In this document: positions 1-5,243 of the stretch, piece by piece
How the letters are laid out: each line of letters starts with the position of its first letter
Numbering within the stretch: position 1 is the first letter of the stretch
DNA from: Gammaproteobacteria bacterium
Lineage (GTDB): Bacteria; Pseudomonadota; Gammaproteobacteria; SZUA-229
Assembly: GCA_011051475.1 (NCBI GenBank)
Contig: DRLE01000263.1
Location: 1-6,476 of the forward strand
Length of the DNA stretch: 6,476 nucleotides
Direction of reading: 5' to 3'
Program-made: the position numbers and the translations under genes
The notes under the pieces: model-generated
Seen by the model: only the letters and a program-made list of their open reading frames with translations
Database searches by the model: none
What the model was told of the DNA's origin: nothing

Positions 1-185
1 ACTGGATGATTTTTGTCGAACATGAGCCCGGTGAGTTTGAACCAAAGGAAGTGGAACTGCTGCGCACCGTGGGTGATGTCAGCGTCATCGATGGCATCGA
101 GGAAGGTACCCGGGTCGTCACCAAAGGTGCGTTTTTCGTTCAGTCCGAGCTGGCGAAAAGCGGCTTTGAAGTGCATAACCACTAG
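1..185 (+). CDS. RND efflux periplasmic adaptor subunit (CzcB/CusB-like), C-terminal end only
   Basis: This is the 3' end of a gene that begins before the window. The first complete codon is at position 3, and 60 codons follow to a TAG stop at 183-185. The peptide reads WMIFVEHEPGEFEPKEVEL, then a short linker, then GIEEGTRVVTKGAFFVQSELAKSG, ending in EVHNH. The pattern (a strand carrying FVE, a turn, then 'G-x-x-x-G-x-x-VV-x-x-GAFF-x-x-SEL') is typical of the membrane-proximal C-terminal domain of HlyD/CzcB-type adaptors of metal RND pumps. By family knowledge the protein bridges an inner-membrane RND pump and an outer-membrane channel in the periplasm. The pump gene starts 11 bases after the stop, so the two are probably co-transcribed and are likely partners. 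The metal carried cannot be told from this fragment. Confidence 0.85.
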   Translation, partial: WMIFVEHEPGEFEPKEVELLRTVGDVSVIDGIEEGTRVVTKGAFFVQSELAKSGFEVHNH

Positions 186-188
186 GGG
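184..188 (+). promoter_or_regulatory. Ribosome binding site of pump 1
   Basis: AGGGG lies eight bases before the ATG at 197 and overlaps the TAG stop of the upstream adaptor (183-185). The overlap suggests translational coupling between adaptor and pump. It also supports 197 as the true start. Confidence 0.6.
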
Positions 189-196
189 ATGGCGCC

Positions 197-3100
197 ATGT
201 TAAACAAGATTATAGAAATAGCCGTCTGCAGCCGGCTGCTGGTGGTGCTGGCGCTGATCGCGGTCATGTTCGGCGGCATGTTGATTCTGCCCAAGCTCAA
301 CCTGGACGCGTTTCCTGACGTCACCAATGTACAGGTCACGGTCAATACCGAGGCACCGGGCCTGGCAGCGGAAGAAGTCGAGCAGCTGATTACCTTTCCC
401 ATCGAGGCGGTCATGTATGCGCTGCCCGATGTGGAAGAAGTGCGCTCCATTTCCAAGACCGGCCTGTCGGTGGTTACCGTGGTGTTCAGGGAAGGTACCG
501 ATATCTATTTTGCCCGCCAGCTGGTGTTCGAGCGCCTGCAGGCGGCAAAAGAACAGATTCCTGCAGGCGTCGGTACGCCCGGCATGGGACCGAATACTTC
601 GGGTCTGGGCCAGGTGTTCCAGTACATGATCCGCGCGGAAAAGCCGGGAAGCTATGATGCCCTGACCCTGCGCAGCCTGAATGACTGGGTGGTGAAACTG
701 TTGCTGATGCCGGTGGACGGTGTGACCGAGGTACTGTCTTTCGGTGGTGAGGTACGCCAGTACCAGGTGCAGCTGAAACCGCAGCGTTTGCTCAGTTACG
801 GCCTGACGCCCGATGATATCAGCGAGGCGATTGAAAAGAACAACCGCAATGCCGGTGGCTGGTACCTTGACCGTGGCGCCGAGCAGCTGATTATTCGCGG
901 TGTCGGCTGGGTGCGCAGCGGCGAAGATGGCCTGCGTGATATCGGTAATATTTCCGTCAAGCAGATCGATGGCACGGTGGTGCATGTCAAGGATGTGGCC
1001 ACGGTCGCCTTCGGCGCCGAGATCCGCCAGGGTGCGGTAACCATGACCCTGCGCGATGAAAACGGCAAGGCAAAATCGCTGGGTGAGGTAGTGGTCGGTA
1101 TCGTCATGAAACGCATGGGCGCCAATACCAAGGTCACCATCGACGGTATCAAGGAGCGCCTGCCGATTATCCAGCAGGCCCTGCCCGATGGCGTCATTAT
1201 CGATCCGTTCTACGATCAGTCCGACCTGGTTGAACAGGCCGTGGATACCGTCATTACCGCGCTGCTGCAGGCCTTTGTGCTGATCATTATTATCCTTATG
1301 CTGTTTATGATGAACCTGCGCGCCACCCTGCTGGTGCTGCTGTCGATTCCCATTTCCATCGGTCTGGCGCTGATGGCGATGGCGCAGATGGGGGTATCGG
1401 CCAACCTGATGTCGCTGGGCGGGCTGGCCATTGCCATTGGTATGCTGGTCGATGGCTCGGTGGTGATGATGGAAAATATTTTCAGTCATCTCAGCCATCC
1501 GGATGCGCAGCATGAGAAATTCGTCAAGCAGAAAGTGGCGCCGGGCGATGAAGATCCGTTTGATGCCGGGCATGATTCGCACGGCATTATCCTGCGTATT
1601 CAGGAAGCGGCCGAAGAAGTCGGCCGGCCGGTATTCTTCGCGGTCATGATTGTTGCCATTGTGTTTGCGCCCCTGTTCAGTCTTGAAGGGGTTGAAGGCA
1701 AGATGTTCCAGCCCATGGCGATATCCATTCTGCTGGCCATGGGCGGCGCGCTGATTGTGGCGCTGGTGGTGATTCCGGCGCTGGCAACCTATATGTTCAA
1801 AACCGGCGTGGTGGAAAAGCAGAGTCCGGTGCTGGTGCCGATCGAAAAGCGCTACCGTTCGCTGCTGAAACTGGCGCTGAAGAAACGCTCCGTGGTGGTG
1901 ATTTCCTCGGTGGCGCTGTTTGCCGGCTCGCTGGCGCTGTTACCGTTTCTTGGTACCGAGTTCGTTCCCGAACTTGAGGAAGGCACCATCAATGTGCGCG
2001 TCACCCTGGCGCCATCGTCCAGTCTGAATACCGCGCTGGGCATTGCCGAAAAGCTGGAAAAAGAGCTGCTGACGTTTCCTGAAGTGCTCTATGCCTCCAG
2101 CCGTATCGGTCGCGCCGAGGTCGGTGGTGATCCGGAGCCGGTGTCCAATATCGAGATCTTTATCGGTCTGAAGCCGGTGTCCGAATGGCAGAGCGCCGAT
2201 AACCGGCAGTCACTGCAGCATCTGATGGAAGAGAAAATGTCGGTGATCCCCGGCCTGCTGTTTACCTTCTCGCAGCCCATTGCCACACGCGTGGATGAAC
2301 TGCTTTCCGGGGTAAAGGCGCAGCTGGCGATCAAGTTGTTCGGTCCCGATCTTGACGTGCTGGTGGCCAAGGGCAAGGAAATCGAAAACCTGGTGAAAGG
2401 TATCGACGGTACCACCGGTGTTGCCATGGAGCAGACCGAAGGTGAGGCGCAGCTGGTGATTCGTCCCGACCGCGACCTGCTGGCGCGCTATGGCATTCCG
2501 GTGGATCAGGTGATGATGCTGGTCAGTGATGCCATTGGTGGTCAGGAGGCCGGTCAGGTGATTAAAGGCAATGAGCGTTACGATATCTACGTGCGCCTGG
2601 CCGCCGAGTATCGTGACAGCATCGAGGCCATTCGCAGCCTGATTCTGCAGGCCGCCGATGGTGCCTGGGTGCGTCTGGGCGATGTCGCCAAAGTGGCAAT
2701 CGAGTCCGGGCCGCCGCAGATACGCCGTGACGATGTACAACGCCGCGTCGTTATTCAGAGCAATGTCGAGGGTCGTGACATGGGCGGCCTGGTGGCCGAA
2801 ATCGACCAGCGTATCCGCAAGGATATCGACCTGCCGGCCGGTTACAGTGTGGTCTTCGGTGGCCAGTTCAAGAACCAGCAGCGCGCGCAGGCGCGCCTGA
2901 TGGTGGTGGTGCCGCTGTCGCTGGGGCTGATCTTTCTGATGCTGTACTTTGCCTTTAACTCGGTGGGGCAGGCGTTGCTGATCATGCTGAACGTGCCGCT
3001 GGCGCTGATCGGCGGGATTGCCGCGCTGTTTATATCCGGCCTGTATCTGTCGGTACCCGGCTCCATCGGTTTTATCACCCTGCTCGGGGTGGCCGTGCTC

Positions 3101-3391
3101 AATGGTGTGGTTATGGTCAGTTCCATCAACCAGCGTGTTGAAGGCGGGCAGGCGGTGGAAGACAGCGTCTTCGAAGGCGCACTGTCGCGCCTGCGCCCGG
3201 TGCTGATGACCGCGATTACCTCGGCCCTGGGTCTGATTCCGCTGCTGATGTCCAGCGGTGTGGGTTCGGAAATCCAGCAGCCGCTGGCAACGGTGGTGGT
3301 CGGTGGCCTGATTTCATCGACCCTGCTGACCCTGTTCGTGGTGCCGGTACTGTATGAGCGCTTTTCACGGCACAAATACCTGAAGCAATAG
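197..3391 (+). CDS. CusA/CzcA-family heavy-metal efflux RND transporter, inner-membrane pump (pump 1)
   Basis: A complete 1064-residue protein, the usual length for heavy-metal RND pumps, which drive metal export from periplasm or cytoplasm by proton antiport. TM1 spans about residues 14-31 and is followed by DAFPDVTNVQV (37-47). A first periplasmic porter region contains the family motif GPNTSGLGQVF. TM2-TM6 lie at about 352-527, and TM7 at about 566-585 precedes FVPELEEGT. A second porter region contains TRVDELLSG (697-705), and the last TM block starts near residue 905 and includes GVAVLNG (964-970). TM4 carries AIAIGMLVDGSVVMMEN (411-427), with D419 and E426 matching the proton-relay acids of CzcA/CusA; the first CzcA Asp is A413 here. 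DELLSG resembles CzcA, whereas CusA has a Met there, hinting at a divalent ion, but this is inference. A start at 197 is supported by AGGGG at 184-188, eight bases upstream. No frameshift or missing segment is seen. A czcA or cusA symbol would overstate the substrate evidence. Confidence 0.96.
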   Translation: MLNKIIEIAVCSRLLVVLALIAVMFGGMLILPKLNLDAFPDVTNVQVTVNTEAPGLAAEEVEQLITFPIEAVMYALPDVEEVRSISKTGLSVVTVVFREGTDIYFARQLVFERLQAAKEQIPAGVGTPGMGPNTSGLGQVFQYMIRAEKPGSYDALTLRSLNDWVVKLLLMPVDGVTEVLSFGGEVRQYQVQLKPQRLLSYGLTPDDISEAIEKNNRNAGGWYLDRGAEQLIIRGVGWVRSGEDGLRDIGNISVKQIDGTVVHVKDVATVAFGAEIRQGAVTMTLRDENGKAKSLGEVVVGIVMKRMGANTKVTIDGIKERLPIIQQALPDGVIIDPFYDQSDLVEQAVDTVITALLQAFVLIIIILMLFMMNLRATLLVLLSIPISIGLALMAMAQMGVSANLMSLGGLAIAIGMLVDGSVVMMENIFSHLSHPDAQHEKFVKQKVAPGDEDPFDAGHDSHGIILRIQEAAEEVGRPVFFAVMIVAIVFAPLFSLEGVEGKMFQPMAISILLAMGGALIVALVVIPALATYMFKTGVVEKQSPVLVPIEKRYRSLLKLALKKRSVVVISSVALFAGSLALLPFLGTEFVPELEEGTINVRVTLAPSSSLNTALGIAEKLEKELLTFPEVLYASSRIGRAEVGGDPEPVSNIEIFIGLKPVSEWQSADNRQSLQHLMEEKMSVIPGLLFTFSQPIATRVDELLSGVKAQLAIKLFGPDLDVLVAKGKEIENLVKGIDGTTGVAMEQTEGEAQLVIRPDRDLLARYGIPVDQVMMLVSDAIGGQEAGQVIKGNERYDIYVRLAAEYRDSIEAIRSLILQAADGAWVRLGDVAKVAIESGPPQIRRDDVQRRVVIQSNVEGRDMGGLVAEIDQRIRKDIDLPAGYSVVFGGQFKNQQRAQARLMVVVPLSLGLIFLMLYFAFNSVGQALLIMLNVPLALIGGIAALFISGLYLSVPGSIGFITLLGVAVLNGVVMVSSINQRVEGGQAVEDSVFEGALSRLRPVLMTAITSALGLIPLLMSSGVGSEIQQPLATVVVGGLISSTLLTLFVVPVLYERFSRHKYLKQ

Positions 3392-3422
3392 GGCTGGAAA
3401 TGCGGACAACCTACGGAAAAAA

Positions 3423-4529
3423 ATGAGAGAGCTTATGTCACCTTATATTCTGGTTTTACTGGCCATGTTTTCCCTTACCGCCTGGGCGGGTGAAGAAGAG
3501 CATGAAGATGAAAGCCCCGGCTATATTGAAATGTCGGCCGAGCAGCGCGCGTTACAGGGCATTGAAACCGCCCCGGCCGAGTCACGAGTGATGACGGAGG
3601 TGGTCAATGCACCGGGCGAAGTGGTGATCAATCTTTACCGCTCGGCGCAGGTAACACCGCGCATTACCGCGCAGGTGGTGCGGCGTCACGCGCGCCTCGG
3701 TGATCGGGTGAAAAAGGGCCAGAAGCTGGTGACACTTTCCAGTGTGGCCATGGCCGAGGCGCAGGGAAACCTGATCGAAGCCGATCGTGAATGGCAGCGG
3801 GTTAAAAAACTCGGTCGCAAGGTGGTTTCCGAAAAACGTTATGTGTCGGCGCAGGTCGACCGGCAGCGCGCTTATGCCACGGTACTGGCCTATGGTATGA
3901 GCAAGAAAGAAGTGGCCGGGCTGCTGGCCAGTGGTGATGCCTCGGCGGCAACCGGCGAGTTCGATCTGTTCAGCCCGCAGGACGGCATGATTATCTATGA
4001 TGATTTCGTGCTGGGCGAGGTGGTTGAAACCGGCCGCGTGCTGTTCGAAGTCAGCGATGAATCGGTGATCTGGGTGGAAGCGCGCCTGAATCCCGAAGAG
4101 GCAACCACGGTTGCCCTTGGCAGTGCGGCGCATATCAGTATTGATGGCAAGCGCTGGCTTGATGGCCGGGTGATCCAGCTGCATCACCGGCTCGATGCCG
4201 GCAGCCGTACCCTGGGAGTGCGCATCGAGGTAAGAGACGACAGGGATATTCTGCATCCGGGTCAGTATGTGCAGGTGACGCTGGAAACGCGCGCCAGCCA
4301 GGCGCGCGTGGCGGTGCCGGAGCGGGCCGTGGTACTGCTGCAGGGCTCACAGACCGTGTTCAAACTGGAAGGCGACAGGCTGGTGCCGACAGCGGTGGAA
4401 ACCGGCGTCAGCTCGGCTGGCTGGATCGAGATCGTCTCCGGGCTGGCGCCGGGAGAGACGATTGCCGTCAAGGGTGTGTTTACGCTCAAGTCATTATTGC
4501 TGAAATCACAGATCGGTGATGAGCATTAA
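3423..4529 (+). CDS. RND efflux periplasmic adaptor subunit (HlyD/CzcB family), complete (adaptor 2)
   Basis: A 368-residue adaptor (membrane fusion protein) that would link an RND pump to an outer-membrane channel in the periplasm. Residues 1-22 form a signal peptide with a hydrophobic core (ILVLLAMF) and a likely signal peptidase I site after TAWA. There is no lipobox Cys, so it is probably not a lipoprotein. The mature end is acidic with one His (GEEEHEDES). The first biotinyl/lipoyl-like half contains GDRVKKGQKL (93-102). A short alpha-hairpin covers about 107-163. The second lipoyl-like half (SPQDGMIIYDD to VLFEVSD) is near 178-205, followed by the beta-barrel and membrane-proximal domains (LHPGQYVQV, VPERAVV, GLAPGETIAVKGVF). 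It starts 31 bases after the pump 1 stop. ATG 3423 has only a weak GGA upstream; ATG 3435, in frame, has a GAGAG purine run and would remove four residues without harming the signal peptide. By gene order it is more likely the partner of pump 2 than of pump 1. Confidence 0.93.
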   Translation: MRELMSPYILVLLAMFSLTAWAGEEEHEDESPGYIEMSAEQRALQGIETAPAESRVMTEVVNAPGEVVINLYRSAQVTPRITAQVVRRHARLGDRVKKGQKLVTLSSVAMAEAQGNLIEADREWQRVKKLGRKVVSEKRYVSAQVDRQRAYATVLAYGMSKKEVAGLLASGDASAATGEFDLFSPQDGMIIYDDFVLGEVVETGRVLFEVSDESVIWVEARLNPEEATTVALGSAAHISIDGKRWLDGRVIQLHHRLDAGSRTLGVRIEVRDDRDILHPGQYVQVTLETRASQARVAVPERAVVLLQGSQTVFKLEGDRLVPTAVETGVSSAGWIEIVSGLAPGETIAVKGVFTLKSLLLKSQIGDEH

Positions 4530-4537
4530 ACGCTAAA

Positions 4538-4551
4538 GACAGGAAACTGTC
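4538..4551 (+). other. Small perfect hairpin at the edge of the repeat array
   Basis: GACAG, loop GAAA, CTGTC: a five-base-pair stem closed by a GNRA-type tetraloop, nine bases after the adaptor 2 stop. Its right arm overlaps the first bases of repeat unit 1. No T-run follows, so it does not qualify as an intrinsic terminator. It might protect an mRNA 3' end, or be chance. Confidence 0.4.
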
Positions 4552-4642
4552 ACCCTGAGCGGAGCACAGCGGAGTCGAACGGGTCTTGCGGCCTGCAGCG
4601 AGTACGGTGGCACAGGATTCTTCGGCTTCGCTCAGAATGACA
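4548..4642. repeat. Repeat unit 1
   Basis: A 95-base unit. Its left arm reads CTGAGCGGAGCACAGCGG, which weakens pairing with the right arm compared with units 3-5. It is followed by the diverged linker AAGAGGCA (4643-4650), consistent with an older edge copy. The seven bases before it (AGGAAAC, 4541-4547) resemble the inter-unit linker, so the original amplified segment may have included it. Confidence 0.88.
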
Positions 4643-4650
4643 AAGAGGCA

Positions 4651-4740
4651 TGTCACCCTGAGCGCAGCGAAGTCGAGCGGGCCTTGCGGCCTGCAGCGGG
4701 CACGGTGGCACAGGATTCTTCGACTTCGCTCAGAATGACA
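4651..4740. repeat. Repeat unit 2, five bases shorter
   Basis: A 90-base unit that lacks five bases in the left arm (CTGAGCGCAGCGAAGTCGA instead of CTGAGCGAAGCGCAGCGGAGTCGA). It contains a perfect 11-base inverted repeat, AGCGAAGTCGA (4666-4676) against TCGACTTCGCT (4720-4730). It also has the small GGCC-TTGC-GGCC hairpin inside. Linker AGGAACGC follows at 4741-4748. Confidence 0.88.
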
Positions 4741-4748
4741 AGGAACGC

Positions 4749-4843
4749 TGTCACCCTGAGCGAAGCGCAGCGGAGTCGAGCGGGTCTTGCGGCCTGCAGC
4801 GGGCACGGTGGCACAGGATTCTTCGGCTTCGCTCAGAATGACA
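4749..4843. repeat. Repeat unit 3, consensus-like
   Basis: A 95-base unit with the full left arm TGTCACCCTGAGCGAAGC (4749-4766) and right arm GCTTCGCTCAGAATGACA (4826-4843), matching as inverted repeats at 16 of 18 positions including 11 in a row. It shares the GGGCACGG variant with unit 2. Linker AGGAATGC follows at 4844-4851. Confidence 0.9.
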
Positions 4844-4851
4844 AGGAATGC

Positions 4852-4946
4852 TGTTACCCTGAGCGAAGCGCAGCGGAGTCGAACGGGTCTTGAGGCCTGC
4901 AGCGAGTACGGTGGCACAGGATTCTTCGGCTTCGCTCAGAATGACA
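4852..4946. repeat. Repeat unit 4
   Basis: A 95-base unit starting TGTTACCC, a single change in the terminal motif. By eye it differs from unit 5 at only three positions, so the two look like recent duplicates. Both have GTCTTGAGG where units 1 and 3 have GTCTTGCGG. Linker AGGAATGC follows at 4947-4954. Confidence 0.9.
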
Positions 4947-4954
4947 AGGAATGC

Positions 4955-5049
4955 TGTCACCCTGAGCGAAGCGCAGCGGAGTCGAACGGGTCTTGAGGCC
5001 TGCTGCGAGTACGGTGGCACAGGATTCTTCGACTTCGCTCAGAATGACA
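4955..5049. repeat. Repeat unit 5
   Basis: A 95-base unit, nearly identical to unit 4. It has CTGCTGCG in place of CTGCAGCG and TTCGACTTCGC in the right arm, a variant shared with unit 2. Linker AGGAACGC follows at 5050-5057. Confidence 0.9.
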
Positions 5050-5057
5050 AGGAACGC

Positions 5058-5199
5058 TGTCACCCTGAGCGGAGCGCAGCGGAGTCGATATGTACAGGAT
5101 GTACGGTATTAGGGCAACGCAGGAGCAGTTGCCGAACGGGTCTTGAAGCCTGCAGTGGGTACGGTTGCACAGGATTTTTCGGCTTCGCTCAAAATGACA
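5058..5199. repeat. Repeat unit 6, interrupted by a 47-base insertion
   Basis: A 142-base unit: the 95-base repeat split after GGAGTCGA by 47 extra bases (5089-5135), then resuming with ACGGGTCTTG. It is also the most diverged copy in its right half (AAGCC, AGTGGGTACGGTTGCAC, GATTTTTCGG, CAAAATGACA). No linker follows it, which marks the right edge of the array. Confidence 0.88.
5089..5135. repeat. 47-base insertion inside repeat unit 6
   Basis: This segment is absent from the other five units. It begins TATGTACAGGATGTACGG and ends GCAGTTGCCGA, so CGA stands both immediately before it (5086-5088) and at its end (5133-5135). That fits a three-base target duplication or a slippage junction. 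Inside are a small GTAC-AGGAT-GTAC hairpin (5092-5104) and a perfect six-base-pair stem GGCAAC/GTTGCC with a nine-base loop (5113-5133). It may be a second, smaller repeat family; only a genome search can tell. Confidence 0.7.
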
Positions 5200-5243
5200 T
5201 AAATCAGGCTTTCGTTGGAATGATAATCAGACAGGACAGATAA
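5200..5243 (+). other. Leader between repeat array and pump 2
   Basis: These 44 bases lie outside the repeats. They contain a Shine-Dalgarno site for pump 2 and an isolated -10-like GATAAT (5222-5227) with no convincing -35 at the right distance. No terminator is seen. Whether pump 2 has its own promoter here or depends on read-through of the array is undecided. Confidence 0.4.
5233..5236 (+). promoter_or_regulatory. Ribosome binding site of pump 2
   Basis: AGGA, seven bases before the ATG at 5244. It lies outside the repeat array and fixes the start, which also aligns residue for residue with the start of pump 1. Confidence 0.65.

Larger units (their letters stand above)
4548..5199. repeat. 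Tandem array of six ~95-base units, period ~103 bases, with inverted-repeat ends
   Basis: The array fills most of the 714 bases between adaptor 2 and pump 2. Units start at 4548, 4651, 4749, 4852, 4955 and 5058. Each begins TGTCACCCTGAGCG (one has TGTTA) and ends CGCTCAGAATGACA (the last has CAAAATGACA). Units are joined by eight-base linkers that are nearly constant (AGGAACGC or AGGAATGC; the first is AAGAGGCA). The left end TGTCACCCTGAGCGAAGC matches the reverse complement of the right end at 16 of 18 positions, so each unit can fold into a long imperfect hairpin. Shared linkers argue for tandem amplification of one element plus linker, not six separate insertions. Ends of the CTGAGCGAAGC type resemble REP/MITE-like intergenic repeats I know from many bacterial genomes; that family assignment is from memory. 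No transposase is present. Confidence 0.93.

Noticed and set aside
200..1582. Long minus-strand open frame (460 codons) opposite pump 1
   Set aside because: It is a shadow of the strongly recognisable pump gene in GC-rich DNA. Its product is low-complexity (many His, Gln, Arg) and shows no family motif or ribosome binding site.
3375..3425. Frameshift or gene fusion between pump 1 and adaptor 2
   Set aside because: Pump 1 ends with a normal C-terminus and TAG. Adaptor 2 starts 31 bases later with a complete signal peptide, so both are intact separate genes.
4530..4560. Intrinsic terminator after adaptor 2
   Set aside because: There is a short hairpin but no T-run after it.
4486..5063. Several overlapping minus- and plus-strand open frames in the repeat array as possible small proteins
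   Set aside because: They arise from a stop-poor 103-base repeat read in rotating frames, with no ribosome binding sites and no consistent protein product.
4548..5199. CRISPR array
   Set aside because: The repeated part is about 95 bases and the linkers are eight bases and nearly identical. CRISPR has short repeats with longer, unique spacers, and no cas gene is present.
5200..5243. Sigma-70 promoter for pump 2
   Set aside because: GATAAT at 5222-5227 looks like a -10 box, but no acceptable -35 hexamer lies 16-18 bases upstream, so I do not call it.
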